DNA from: Geomesophilobacter sediminis
GTDB lineage: Bacteria > Desulfobacterota > Desulfuromonadia > Geobacterales > Geobacteraceae
Direction of reading: 5' to 3'
Assembly: GCF_016458275.1 (NCBI RefSeq)
Contig: NZ_JAEMHM010000026.1
Span: 1 to 64,000 of the forward strand
Length of the DNA stretch: 64,000 bases
In this document: in pieces, positions 49,685-59,410 of the stretch
Layout of the letters: the number at the start of each line of letters is the position of its first letter
How positions within the stretch are numbered: position 1 is the first letter of the stretch
Made by a program: the position numbers and the translations under genes
The notes under the pieces: model-generated
What the model saw: the letters and a program-made list of their open reading frames with translations, nothing else
Databases searched by the model: none
What the model was told of the DNA's origin: nothing

Positions 49685-51721
49685 ATGCGTACTCAAAAAG
49701 AAAGGGGCGTTTCCGAAGCGGAAATCGCTGTCCATTGGCAGGAAGAGGAATACTATCATCCGTCGGAATCTTTCATCCGACAGGCAAATGAAAAAGACCG
49801 CAGCATCTACCGGCGCTTCGAGATGGCCCGCTTCCCCGGGTGCTTTGCCGAATACGCCGAACTGCTCGACTGGTACCGGCACTGGGACCGGGTGCTCGAC
49901 ACCAGCGATCCTCCCTTCTGGCGCTGGTTCGCCGGAGGAAAACTCAACGTAAGCCACAACTGCGTCGACCGCCACCTCGCCGATCACCGCAACAAGGCCG
50001 CCCTCCACTTCGTCCCGGAACCGGAGGACGAACCGATCCAGCACGTAACCTTCCAGGAACTCTACGTAAAGGTAAATGAATTTGCCGCGCTGCTGCGCGA
50101 CTTCGCCGGGCTGAAGCGGGGCGACCGGGTGACGCTGCACATGCCGATGATCCCGGAGCTTCCCATCGTCATGCTCGCCTGCGCCCGGCTCGGGGTGATC
50201 CATTCCCAGGTATTCAGCGGCTACAGCGCGAAGAGCGTGGCCGACCGCGCGGCCGACGCCGAAAGCAATGTGCTCATCACGGCCGACGCCTACTACCGGG
50301 GCGGCAAGCTCCTCGACCACAAGGCTCATGCCGATACCGCCGTCGCGCTCGCCGAAAAAGCGGGATTCAAGATTGACAAGGTCCTGATCTGGCAGCGCCA
50401 TCCGGGACGCTATTCCAGTCCGACTCCCCTGGTTGAGGGGCGCGACTTCCTGGTCAACGAGCTGTTGAAAGACTTCCGCGGCCAGCGCATCGCACCGGAG
50501 GAGATGAATGCCGACGATCCGCTGTTCCTCATGTACACCAGCGGCACTACCGGCCAGCCCAAAGGTTGCCAGCACAGCACCGGTGGTTACCTAAGCTATG
50601 TCGCCGGTACCGCGCGGAGTGTCCTGGACATCCACCCCGGCGACGTCTACTGGTGCATGGCGGACATCGGCTGGATTACCGGTCACTCGTACATCGTCTA
50701 CGGACCGCTGGCGCTGGGGGCATCGGTGGTGGTCTACGAAGGTCTCCCTGCCTGGCCGGACGCCGGGCGCCCTTGGCGGATTGCCCGGGACCTCGGCGTC
50801 AACATCTTCCATACCTCGCCGACCGCCATCCGGGGGCTGCGCCGGGCCGGGCCCGATGAGCCGGAGAAGTACGACTATCACTTCAAGTTGATGACGACGG
50901 TAGGCGAGGCGATCGAGCCGGAGGTATGGCGCTGGTACTACCATGTGGTCGGGAAGGATGAGGCGGCCATCGTCGACACCTGGTGGCAGACGGAGACCGG
51001 CGGTTTTCTCACCAGCACCATGCCGGCACTGCACCCGATGAAGCCGGGGAGCACCGGGCCGGCGATGCCGGGAATCTATCCGGTCATTTACGACGACGAA
51101 GGCTACGTCATACCGGAGCGATCCGGGCGGGCCGGCAACATCTGCATCGCCAACCCGTGGCCCGGAAGGATGCAGACCATCTGGAAGAACCGGGAGCGTT
51201 TCGTCGAGGCCTATTACAAGCGTTACTGCCGCAACCGGGAAAGCACCGACTGGCGCGACTGGCCCTACATGACCGGGGACGGCGCCACCCAGGAATCGGA
51301 CGGCTACTACCGGATCCTCGGGCGGATCGACGACATCATCAACGTCGCCGGGCATCGGCTCGGTTCCAAGGAGATCGAGTCGGCAGCCCTTACGGTAGCC
51401 GAGGCGGCGGAGGCGGCGGTGGTGCCGGTTCCGGACGAGATCAAGGGGCGGGTCCCCGAGATTTATGTGTCCCTCAAGCCGGGGGTGGAACCAACCGACG
51501 AGCTGCGCCGGCGCCTGTCGGATGCGGTGGTGAGCGAGATCGGCGCCATAGCGAGGCCGAGATCGGTGGTGATCGTACCGGACATGCCCAAGACGCGTTC
51601 GGGCAAGATCATGCGCCGGATCTTGCTGGCGCTCTCCTGCGGCGAGCAGGTGGGGGATACCACCACATTGGCGAACCCGGAGATCGTCGAGGAGATCCGG
51701 AAGGTGGTGGGGAGAACCTGA
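49685..51721 (+). CDS. Acetyl-CoA synthetase-type AMP-forming ligase
   Basis: A 678-residue cytosolic enzyme that activates acetate (or a close short acid) with ATP and CoA. P-loop YTSGTTGQPKGCQHSTGGYL, WWQTETGGF, YRTGDGA-type YMTGDGATQE, GRIDDIINVAGHRLGS and the acetylatable Lys region PKTRSGKIMRRIL are all present. Length fits AcsA. The ATG has AAAGGTGGTG upstream. Acetate is the main electron donor of Geobacter, so an Acs-like enzyme fits, but propionate cannot be excluded. Not in an operon with other acetate genes. Confidence 0.9.
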   Translation: MRTQKERGVSEAEIAVHWQEEEYYHPSESFIRQANEKDRSIYRRFEMARFPGCFAEYAELLDWYRHWDRVLDTSDPPFWRWFAGGKLNVSHNCVDRHLADHRNKAALHFVPEPEDEPIQHVTFQELYVKVNEFAALLRDFAGLKRGDRVTLHMPMIPELPIVMLACARLGVIHSQVFSGYSAKSVADRAADAESNVLITADAYYRGGKLLDHKAHADTAVALAEKAGFKIDKVLIWQRHPGRYSSPTPLVEGRDFLVNELLKDFRGQRIAPEEMNADDPLFLMYTSGTTGQPKGCQHSTGGYLSYVAGTARSVLDIHPGDVYWCMADIGWITGHSYIVYGPLALGASVVVYEGLPAWPDAGRPWRIARDLGVNIFHTSPTAIRGLRRAGPDEPEKYDYHFKLMTTVGEAIEPEVWRWYYHVVGKDEAAIVDTWWQTETGGFLTSTMPALHPMKPGSTGPAMPGIYPVIYDDEGYVIPERSGRAGNICIANPWPGRMQTIWKNRERFVEAYYKRYCRNRESTDWRDWPYMTGDGATQESDGYYRILGRIDDIINVAGHRLGSKEIESAALTVAEAAEAAVVPVPDEIKGRVPEIYVSLKPGVEPTDELRRRLSDAVVSEIGAIARPRSVVIVPDMPKTRSGKIMRRILLALSCGEQVGDTTTLANPEIVEEIRKVVGRT

Positions 51722-51854
51722 AGAGTAAATTAGTCGCCTGCACGGTAGGCGCTCTCACCTTGCCAAGAGCAGAACCGGGATGGCTCCTCTTGAAGGTTGA
51801 GGGGCTGAGATGTTACATTGATGCCTTCCATCGCACCCGACTGAGGGCTTTTTC

Positions 51855-52739
51855 ATGTTCAACTGCTCGGAGCCGCTGTACCGGCCTCCTTCCGAGGCGC
51901 AAAGCCTCATCTTCCAGATCACCATCGGTTGTTCCCAGAACAACTGTGCTTTCTGTGGCATGTACAAGTCGAAACGGTTCCGCATGCGTCCGGTTCCGGA
52001 GATCCTGGCCGAGATCGAGTCGATCCCGGCGCAGTACCGCTCGCGGATCCGGCGCGTCTTTCTCGCCGACGGCGACGCATTGGTCTACCCGCAGGAGGGG
52101 CTGGTCACCATCCTCGATGCCCTGAACCGCGCCTACCCGGCGCTGACTCGAATCGGCGCCTACGCCTCCCCCAACAGCTTGACGACGAAATCGGTGGCGG
52201 AGTTGGAGATGCTGCAGGCGAAGAAGCTCCGCATCCTCTATTTCGGCCTGGAAAGCGGCGATGCGGAAACGCTGAGGCGGGTGGCGAAGGGATTCGGTCC
52301 GGAGGAGATGCTGGAGCTTTGCCGGAAGGCGCAACAGGCGGGGATGAAGCTCTCGGTGACGGCGATTCTGGGTTTGGCAGGGAAGGAGCGGAGTGCGGAG
52401 CACGCGGCGGCGACGGCGCGCTGGGTCAGCGAGCTTTCACCGGAATACTTCTCGCTTTTGACCATGTTCTTGCGCAAAAACGATGATTACCTGCGTTCGA
52501 TCCGGCCCTTGAGCCACGGCGAGGTGATCGAAGAGGCGCTGGCGATGCTGAAGGAGTTGACCCCGCAGCATACCATCCTCCGTTCCAACCACGTCTCGAA
52601 CTTCCTCAACCTGGCCGGAAGCTACCCGAAGGACCGGGAGCGGCTGATTGAAACCGCGCAGGCGGCCTTGGAGCAGGCGAAGCGGCATCCGGAGTGGTTC
52701 AAAGAGATGCCGAGCTATAGCGAAGACGATCATTTCTGA
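51855..52739 (+). CDS. Radical SAM protein
   Basis: A 294-residue radical SAM enzyme. The cluster Cys are in ITIGCSQNNCAFCGMYK: Cys26, Cys31, Cys34, spacing CX4CX2C rather than the usual CX3CX2C. Further motifs: FLADGDALVYP, YASPNSLTTKSVAELEML, LYFGLESGDAETLRRVAKGF, MKLSVTAILGLAGKERS. It resembles the Elp3/MiaB-like TIM-barrel group; the substrate is unknown. The start is the ATG after GAGGGCTTTTTC, with a moderate ribosome site. It starts 133 bases after the synthetase. Confidence 0.85.
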   Translation: MFNCSEPLYRPPSEAQSLIFQITIGCSQNNCAFCGMYKSKRFRMRPVPEILAEIESIPAQYRSRIRRVFLADGDALVYPQEGLVTILDALNRAYPALTRIGAYASPNSLTTKSVAELEMLQAKKLRILYFGLESGDAETLRRVAKGFGPEEMLELCRKAQQAGMKLSVTAILGLAGKERSAEHAAATARWVSELSPEYFSLLTMFLRKNDDYLRSIRPLSHGEVIEEALAMLKELTPQHTILRSNHVSNFLNLAGSYPKDRERLIETAQAALEQAKRHPEWFKEMPSYSEDDHF

Positions 52740-53198
52740 CGGTCGTCTCTGGATGCCGCCGATCTTGTCTCCCAGGGGGCCTACCCCTGTTGGAGCGCCT
52801 TTCCAGGCGCGAACAACCGCAACCGAGGTCACCGCCTCCGGCGGTTCGCGCCAGGAACGGCGCTCCCACTAGGAAGGCAACTCCGGTCCGTTATCGAAGG
52901 CGCGACATTCTTGTCGCGATTGACGGCTGCTGATCGCGCCTGGAAAGGCGCTCCCACAAATGCCGGCGGTCGCGGCGAGTGGCGTAATTCATCCATCAAC
53001 CGGCTGGGTAAGTCGCGACAGAAATGTCGTTCCTCGCCGACAGGTAGGTTCAGGAATTGGTACGTACGGTGGCTTTTATCGTTGTTTGGGTGAAAAAAGG
53101 CGAGCCGGACGAAGACGGTTTTGGCGGGGCGCTTCAGGTTTGAAAGGTAGAGCGGCGGCGGGGAGCCGCCGCTCTGCAACGCCTGAAGGGGGTAAATG
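52740..53198. repeat. REP cluster
   Basis: No gene. REP modules: GGAGCGCCTTTCCAGGCGCG...CGCGCCAGGAACGGCGCTCCC (about 52791-52868), CGCGACATTCTTGTCGCGAT (52902-52921), CGCGCCTGGAAAGGCGCTCC (about 52935-52955) and GTCGCGACAGAAATGTCGTT (about 53011-53033). A GGCGGCGGGGAGCCGCCGC hairpin is near 53153-53175. Confidence 0.8.
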
Positions 53199-53660
53199 TT
53201 ATCGTGCTACACCGCAGAGTTTGAGCTCTGTATCAAGCTTTTCCCGCGAGATTCCGAGAACCTGGCAGGCTTTGTCCCAGTCACTTTGGTAGCGGGTCAT
53301 CACCATGAGCAGAAGGGCCTTCTTGAGCGAGGCGGACAGCTTGTCCATTACCCCGTAACCCTTGGTCTGGGCCAGCGCGTCGACCAGCGGCTCTAAACTG
53401 TCCCGAAAAAGTGCCGAGCTGTCTTCGACCACGCGCTTCTGGTCTTTCACCTGGAGCCGCTTCAGCTTCACGATGTTCCCTACGCATTCTTCCATGTTGT
53501 CCTGCACGAATCGCAGCGTATCCCAGTGGCTGTCCACCACCATGATCCGGCTGTCTTCCCTGGCATCGGCAGGGGCGTTCTTCTTGCGGAGCCTCACCTC
53601 CATGATGCAGTAGTCGAACCCACCTGATTTTTCCTTGGAGCTACGGTCGCGGTATGCCAT
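53199..53660 (-). CDS. Small protein with a Fis-like helix-turn-helix tail
   Basis: A 153-residue cytosolic protein. The ATG at 53660 has AGGGGGAAC upstream; a longer reading has no site. Residues 10-60 form a charged region (VDSHWDTLRFVQDNMEECVG). The C-terminal 45 residues (LSASLKKALLLMVMTRYQSD, then DKACQVLGISREKLDTELKL) resemble the Fis-type helix-turn-helix of sigma-54 activators. No ATPase or receiver is attached, so it could be a small regulator or antitoxin-like factor. Neighbours do not clarify it. Confidence 0.6.
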   Translation of the reverse strand: MAYRDRSSKEKSGGFDYCIMEVRLRKKNAPADAREDSRIMVVDSHWDTLRFVQDNMEECVGNIVKLKRLQVKDQKRVVEDSSALFRDSLEPLVDALAQTKGYGVMDKLSASLKKALLLMVMTRYQSDWDKACQVLGISREKLDTELKLCGVAR

Positions 53661-53998
53661 TTTCAGTTCCCCCTTGTAGTGGCGTTGTTGATCACTACCA
53701 TTACAACGGCCGTACCAAGCCGGATGCCTAAAACGAAAAAACTGTAAGTGGCCGATAATGCAAGTGAAATTCTCGCTTGTGGTGCTGGTTCCGGGATGGC
53801 CGCCAAGGGGCCGCTCTGTACCAAAGCTGAACAAGGATTTTCGAGCGCCGGCTTAACTAGCGTATTTACTGATGTTTTTTCCCTGATGTCGAACAGTGAA
53901 CAGATACGGAGGGCTGAACAGAGGATTTTGCCGGAATTTGCACCGTAACATCCCTGTGTTATAGGTTGGGCTCTTTTAATCACTCAGGGGGGATGCCG
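53661..53998. other. Divergent intergenic region
   Basis: No gene supported; a 66-codon reading at 53748-53948 lacks a ribosome site and looks spurious. The AT-rich part near 53860-53985 probably holds the comEC promoter. Confidence 0.4.
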
Positions 53999-56401
53999 GT
54001 GCGAGAGATGCCGCTCACAGCGCAGGGCAGGCCGTTGCTGTTGCCGCTTGCTTCGGTGGTCTGCGGTCTCACTTGTGCGGATCTGTTCGATCTGGCCGCT
54101 CCCCTCTGGAGTGCTGCTGCGCTTGCCTCTCTTGCCCTTGCTGGCTGCCTCACCCGTGGGGCCGCGGCCTTTCGTTATGCCGTCGCCATTCTTTTCTACG
54201 TATGGGGTGGCCTGGCGCTCCAGCCGATGCTGCATCCCGCCGCGACCCTGGAGCCTTACGTGGGAGAAGAGCGGCTTCAGATCGAAGGGGTGGTGGAGGG
54301 CCGCCCGGAGTCGACCGCTGCGGGCGGTGCCAGGCTCACCATCCAGGTGAACCGTCTCTTTCGCGAGAACGCCGCGATACCGGTGCGGGGAAAGCTCTTG
54401 CTCTTCATCAAGGAGGGGGAGGTTTCGTTTTTGGATGGCGACCGGCTCCTCTTTACCTCCCGGATGCACCGTCCTCATTCCTACGGTATCCCCGGCGAGT
54501 TCGACTACGCACGCTTTCTTGCCTACCGGTGCATTGCCGCCACCGCTTTTGTAAAAGACGCCTCCGAGCTGGTGCTGTTGCAAGAGGGGCAGGGGGTACC
54601 GCGCCACCTGGATGCCCTGGCCCGGAAGCTGGGCGCCTTCATCGATGCGAACGTCGCCAAGGAAGAAGCCGGTGTGCTCAAGGCGCTGCTGTTGGGGGAG
54701 ATGGGGGGCGTAAGCTCCGATCTTGCCGATGCGTACACCAAGAGCGGGGTGAACCACATTCTTTCCATCTCCGGCTTTCACGTCGGAATCATCTTCACCT
54801 GCATCTACCAGCTCCTCTACCTGCTCGGACGTTGCTCCGAGACCCTCGCGCTGAGAAGCAATCTTCGCCAGTGCGCGCTCCTCGCCGCTCTCCCGGTGGT
54901 GGTCTGCTATCTTTTCCTTTCCGGGGCCGCCCCCGCCACCGTCCGCAGCGTACTGATGATTGCGGCGTGCGTTGCGGCGTTGGCATTGAAGCGTGAGGTC
55001 GACCCGGTCAACGGGATCATGGTGGCCGCGTTCCTGATCCTCGCCTTTGCACCGGAAAAGTTATTCGACCTCTCTTTTCAGCTCTCGTTTCTGGCCATCT
55101 GGGGCCTCGCGCTCCTGGCGCGTCCGGGGCGCTATCTCGCCGCTCGCTTCAAGGGGCTCACCGGATGGATCATGCTCCTCGTTGCCGCATCGCTCGTTGC
55201 CATCGCGGCCACCGCGGTGCCGGTTGCCTACTATTTCCACCGGGTATCGCTCATTGGGATCGTCACCAATATCGTAGTCGTGCCACTGATCGGATACGGC
55301 GCGGTCGTGATCGGGTTCGCGGCGCTGGTGCTGGGTTTGTTTGTGCCGCCGGTCGCAGTGCCGCTCTTGCACCTCGCGGCGTGGCTGGTGCGGCTTTCCG
55401 ACCGGGCGATCCTCTATCTGGCCCGCGTGCCGGCGATCACCTGCTACCGGCCGGGCCGGATCGACATCCTCCTCGCCTGCCTGCTTCTCTGCGCGCTGAC
55501 TTTCATCGTCAACCGGCGCTGGCGCGCGGGGACCGCCGCCTTCCTGGCCGGTGCCCTGATCTCGCTCGGCATTATGGAAGGGATCGAGCCGGTGAACGGA
55601 AATCTGTGGGTCTGGTTTTTGAGCGTGGGCCAGGGGGACTCGGCCCTGGTCCGGCTGCCGGACGGAAAGACGATGCTCGTCGATGGCGGCGGCAGCTTTC
55701 ACCAGGGTGACCAGCGGGTGGGAGAACGGTTGCTGGCGCCGGCACTGTGGCGCCTCGGGGTGAGCCGGATCGACTGGCTGGTCCTTTCCCATCCCCATCC
55801 GGACCACCTTCAGGGCCTTTTGTATTTGGCGCTGAATTTTCCGGTGGGGGAATTTTGGGAGAGCGGGGTGGGATCGGAAAGTTACGAGTACGCGAAGCTG
55901 CGCTGGATTCTGGCGGCGCGTGGGGTACCGCGCCGAACCCTTTTCGGCGGGGAGCCGCCGGTGCCCATCGGGCAAGCGGCGGTGGAGCCGCTTTGGCCGC
56001 CGCTGGTGGCCGTGCCGACCGAAGACGAAAACGATACCTCGCTGGTTTTCCGGCTGAGGTACGGCCGCAGCTCGGTCCTTTTCACCGGGGACGTCGGGAT
56101 GGACGGCGAGTCGGAGATCCTGGGCCGGAATCCCCGATTGCATGCCACGGTGCTCAAGGTGGCCCATCACGGGAGCCGCTACTCGTCAAGCCCGGAGTTC
56201 CTGGCTGCTGTGGCGCCGTCGACGGCGGTCATCTCGGCAGGATACGGAAACTCGTTTCGGCTGCCGTCTTCCGAGACCCTGGACCGGTTGCGGGCCCTGC
56301 GGATCCCGGTGCGGCGCACCGATTGCGAAGGGACGGTCGAGGTGGAGTTCGCCGCGGACGGCAACTGGCATGTTATCCCGCGGCGGGGGCATTTTGATTG
56401 A
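53999..56401 (+). CDS. comEC: DNA internalisation protein ComEC/Rec2
   Basis: An 800-residue inner-membrane DNA-uptake channel. Domain order is complete: an N-terminal DUF4131 region (about 20-180), the hydrophobic Competence domain (about 210-510, NHILSISGFHVGIIFTCIYQ), and a C-terminal metallo-beta-lactamase domain with VGQGDSALVRLPDGKTMLVD, metal motif HPHPDH (His598 first) and KVAHHGSRYSSS. The start is uncertain: GTG 53999 has AGGGGGGAT 6 bases upstream, ATG 53993 is too close to it, and ATG 54008 is farther. No other com gene is near. Confidence 0.93.
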   Translation: MREMPLTAQGRPLLLPLASVVCGLTCADLFDLAAPLWSAAALASLALAGCLTRGAAAFRYAVAILFYVWGGLALQPMLHPAATLEPYVGEERLQIEGVVEGRPESTAAGGARLTIQVNRLFRENAAIPVRGKLLLFIKEGEVSFLDGDRLLFTSRMHRPHSYGIPGEFDYARFLAYRCIAATAFVKDASELVLLQEGQGVPRHLDALARKLGAFIDANVAKEEAGVLKALLLGEMGGVSSDLADAYTKSGVNHILSISGFHVGIIFTCIYQLLYLLGRCSETLALRSNLRQCALLAALPVVVCYLFLSGAAPATVRSVLMIAACVAALALKREVDPVNGIMVAAFLILAFAPEKLFDLSFQLSFLAIWGLALLARPGRYLAARFKGLTGWIMLLVAASLVAIAATAVPVAYYFHRVSLIGIVTNIVVVPLIGYGAVVIGFAALVLGLFVPPVAVPLLHLAAWLVRLSDRAILYLARVPAITCYRPGRIDILLACLLLCALTFIVNRRWRAGTAAFLAGALISLGIMEGIEPVNGNLWVWFLSVGQGDSALVRLPDGKTMLVDGGGSFHQGDQRVGERLLAPALWRLGVSRIDWLVLSHPHPDHLQGLLYLALNFPVGEFWESGVGSESYEYAKLRWILAARGVPRRTLFGGEPPVPIGQAAVEPLWPPLVAVPTEDENDTSLVFRLRYGRSSVLFTGDVGMDGESEILGRNPRLHATVLKVAHHGSRYSSSPEFLAAVAPSTAVISAGYGNSFRLPSSETLDRLRALRIPVRRTDCEGTVEVEFAADGNWHVIPRRGHFD

Positions 56402-56465
56402 ACTGTCGATAAGAATCTGGTAGTTTACGCCGATTAACGCCATGATGCATTCGGAGCGCTGCTGC

Positions 56466-57830
56466 ATGCACAGGATCCTCATCGTCGAAGAAGACCGTTA
56501 TTTTCGCGAGACCTTCTCGGAGCTTCTCGGTGAGGACGGGTACGCTGTCGAGGTTGCATCGACCGCTGAAGAAGCGCTGCATCTGATTGACAAGAACGAC
56601 TACAAGGTGGTTATCACCGCGCTGAACTTGCGGGACAAGGATGGCATGAAGGTCCTGGCCGAGGTGAAGCGTAAGGATCCCGCCTCGTATGTCATCATGG
56701 TTACCGGGCATGCCGATGTGGAAACCGCGCGCCAGGCACTGAAGAACGGGGCCACCGATTACCTGATCAAGCCGATCAACCGCGACGAATTCCGGCACAT
56801 CGTGGCCCAGTGCCTTGAGCAGCGCCGGCTTTTGGACGAAAACCTCGAGCTCAAGGAGCTGGTCAACCTCTACCAGGTGAGCCAGACCATCGCCAACTGT
56901 CTCGAGCTGGAACGGATCTATCCCTTGCTCATGGATGCGCTGACCAAGGAGATCGGGGTGGGCAGGGGGCTCGGTTACTTCTGCGAGGGTGGCCCGCTCA
57001 AGCTGCAGCATGTAAGAGGGATGGACGAGACCAAGGCCGCGCTTTTGGGGGAGATGATCCTCGCCAAGTGCGACCGCTCCGATGCAGGGGAGAACATCTG
57101 CCTCATCGAGCAGCTCCTTCTCCCGGACGATTTCGGGCTGCAGGTTAGCCAAGCTTTGTGCCTGGTCCTGCGCCACAAGGGAACCCTGCACGGAGTGATC
57201 GTCTTGCTGAACGACCCGGGAGTCCCTTTTCCCCCCGAGTTCAACCGCAAAAACATCACCTTCCTGCTGGACCAGTCCGCGCTCGCGGTGGAGAACGCCG
57301 CCCGCTACCACTACGCCAAGGATCTCCTCTACATCGACGAACTGACCGGGCTGAACAATTACCGCTACCTGGATGTGGTTTTGGAGCGGGAACTGCGCCG
57401 CCTCGAGCGCTACGGATCCGAGCTGTCGGTGTTGTTTTTGGATCTGGACCACTTCAAGCTGGTGAACGACGCCCACGGGCACATGGTCGGCAGCAAGGTC
57501 CTGCAGGAAGTCGGGATGCTGCTGCGCGCCAGCGTGCGTGACGTCGATGCCGTTATCCGCTACGGGGGGGACGAGTTCACCGTCGTCTTGATCGAGACCG
57601 GCATGGAAGGGGCGGCGATCGTTGCCGAACGTATCCGCAGCATGGTGGAGGCGTACCTCTTCGGGAATTCGGACGGCTTGCAAATCAAGCTGACGGTGAG
57701 CCTGGGATATGCCTGTTCGCCGCACGATGCAAAGACCAAGGTGGAGCTTTTGAAGCTCGCCGACCAGGCGATGTACCGAGGCAAAAGCAGCGGCAAGAAC
57801 AAGGTGTTCCATGTTGGCAGTGAGCAGTGA
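56466..57830 (+). CDS. Receiver-GAF-GGDEF diguanylate cyclase with an inactive receiver
   Basis: A 454-residue protein; the ATG at 56466 has GGAG 9 bases upstream. The receiver starts RILIVEEDRYF but the phosphoacceptor position reads VVITALNLRDKDG, with Ala52 where Asp is expected; the Lys in YLIKPI is kept. A GAF domain follows (about 150-290). The cyclase has LTGLNNYRYLD, the intact GGDEF at 367-371 and an RDVD inhibitory site at 358-361, so it should make cyclic di-GMP and be inhibited by it. It begins 65 bases after comEC. Control is likely by the GAF domain or by protein contacts, not phosphorylation. Confidence 0.92.
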   Translation: MHRILIVEEDRYFRETFSELLGEDGYAVEVASTAEEALHLIDKNDYKVVITALNLRDKDGMKVLAEVKRKDPASYVIMVTGHADVETARQALKNGATDYLIKPINRDEFRHIVAQCLEQRRLLDENLELKELVNLYQVSQTIANCLELERIYPLLMDALTKEIGVGRGLGYFCEGGPLKLQHVRGMDETKAALLGEMILAKCDRSDAGENICLIEQLLLPDDFGLQVSQALCLVLRHKGTLHGVIVLLNDPGVPFPPEFNRKNITFLLDQSALAVENAARYHYAKDLLYIDELTGLNNYRYLDVVLERELRRLERYGSELSVLFLDLDHFKLVNDAHGHMVGSKVLQEVGMLLRASVRDVDAVIRYGGDEFTVVLIETGMEGAAIVAERIRSMVEAYLFGNSDGLQIKLTVSLGYACSPHDAKTKVELLKLADQAMYRGKSSGKNKVFHVGSEQ

Positions 57831-58159
57831 GCAAAGAGCAGGCTCGTTAGCGTGAATCTTCAGATGATCCCCTCTCCCCTTGGGAGAGGGTGCCCGAAGG
57901 GCGGGTGAGGGAAGACGCTCCGTGGGACCCCCCTCACCCCGACCCTCTCCCGGAGGGAGAGGGTGGTATCGGTTCCTTGAAGATGGCGCTGATCCGTATG
58001 AGCAAAGAGCGATTCGTGTCACCTTGTAACATAGCCAAAATAACCACCGCACCTGAATAATTCCCTTCGCCTTTAAGGGAGGGACCGCTGGTCCGCCTGA
58101 GCTTTAGCGAAGGTGGGGGTGAGGATGGGTTCTGAAGATACGAACCAAGGAGTCAGGAA
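57831..58159. repeat. CCCTCTCCC palindromic repeat
   Basis: No gene. At 57869-57966 an extended imperfect inverted repeat has CCCCTCTCCCCTTGGGAGAG with GGGCGGGTGAGGG on the left, and CCCTCACCCCGACCCTCTCC with GGAGGGAGAGGG on the right. This type of element occurs in many proteobacterial genomes. GAGCAAAGAGC repeats flank it. Confidence 0.75.
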
Positions 58160-59410
58160 GTGGCAATTACCGCAGTAAAAGGTTTCAACGATATCCTCCC
58201 CGGCGAGGTGGAAAAGTGGCAGTACATCGAGCGGACCGCACGGCGCATCTTCGAGCTGTACGGCCTCTCGGAGATCCGGATCCCGATCCTGGAAAAGACG
58301 GAGCTCTTCTGCCGTTCCATCGGCGACGCCACCGACATCGTCGAGAAGGAGATGTACTCCTTCGAGGACAAGGGTGAAAACAAGGTCACCATGCGCCCGG
58401 AAGGGACCGCCTCGGTCATGCGCGCTTTCATCGAACACAAGCTGTACGCCGCCGATCCGATCGCCCGCCTCTATTACATGGGGCCGATGTTCCGTTACGA
58501 GCGTCCCCAGAAAGGGCGCTACCGCCAGTTTCACCAGATCGGGGTCGAGCTGACCGGCGTTACCGCGCCGACCGTCGACGCGCAGGTCCTCACCATGCTG
58601 AGCCACTTCTTCGCCGAGCTCGGCCTGGACGAGCCGTCGCTGCAGATCAACTCGCTGGGGTGCCCGGAGTGCCGTCCGAGATACCGCGAGGCGCTCAAGT
58701 CGTTTCTCTTCAGCCGGCTGGAACTTCTCTGCGAGGATTGCAAGCGCCGTTACGAGACCAACCCGCTGCGGGCGCTGGATTGCAAGTCGGCCGGCTGCAT
58801 CGAGGCGACCAAGGGCGCGCCGTCGATGCTGGAGTATCTCTGTGCCGACTGCGACGACCACTTCTCCAAGACCAAGGGCTTGCTCGATCTGGTCGGCACC
58901 CGTTATGCCATCAACGAGAGGATGGTACGCGGCCTCGACTACTACACCCGTACCACGTTCGAGATGGTCACCACCATGCTTGGGGCGCAAAGCGCAGTTG
59001 CCGCCGGCGGGCGCTACGACGGCCTGATCGCCGAGTTGGGCGGGCCGAAGCTTCCCGGCATCGGTTTTGCCATGGGTGTCGAGCGCGTTGCCTTGCTTTT
59101 GGCGGAGAAGGAATTCGCCCGGCGTCCGGACCTCTTCATCGCCTTCATGGGAGAAGAGGCGCAGGGAACCGCCTACAAGCTGATGACCGATCTGCAGCGC
59201 AAAGGAGCGTCGGTCGAGATGGATTACGAGGTGAAAAGCCTCAAGAGCCAGATGCGCCGTTCCGACAAGTTCAACGCGCGCTATACGCTGATCATCGGCG
59301 GCGACGAACTCGCCCGCGGCACCGCACCGCTCAAGAACATGGCGGCCGGTACCCAGGAGGAAGTCGCTCTCAGCGCCGAGGCAATCTACGAGCAGGTGAA
59401 AAAAGGTTAG
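58160..59410 (+). CDS. hisS: Histidyl-tRNA synthetase
   Basis: A 416-residue class II synthetase. Motif 2 MFRYERPQKGRYRQFHQIGV, TMRPEGTASVMRAF, histidine-binding GLDYYTRTTFEM, and a C-terminal anticodon domain (DLFIAFMGEEAQGTAYKLM). GTG start with AAGGAGTCAGGAA upstream. Four Cys (CPEC, CEDC) in the insertion region could bind zinc. Confidence 0.97.
   Translation: MAITAVKGFNDILPGEVEKWQYIERTARRIFELYGLSEIRIPILEKTELFCRSIGDATDIVEKEMYSFEDKGENKVTMRPEGTASVMRAFIEHKLYAADPIARLYYMGPMFRYERPQKGRYRQFHQIGVELTGVTAPTVDAQVLTMLSHFFAELGLDEPSLQINSLGCPECRPRYREALKSFLFSRLELLCEDCKRRYETNPLRALDCKSAGCIEATKGAPSMLEYLCADCDDHFSKTKGLLDLVGTRYAINERMVRGLDYYTRTTFEMVTTMLGAQSAVAAGGRYDGLIAELGGPKLPGIGFAMGVERVALLLAEKEFARRPDLFIAFMGEEAQGTAYKLMTDLQRKGASVEMDYEVKSLKSQMRRSDKFNARYTLIIGGDELARGTAPLKNMAAGTQEEVALSAEAIYEQVKKG

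Noticed and set aside
53748-53948. A 66-codon plus-strand reading before comEC
   Set aside because: No ribosome site, no recognisable pattern, and composition like a non-coding region.
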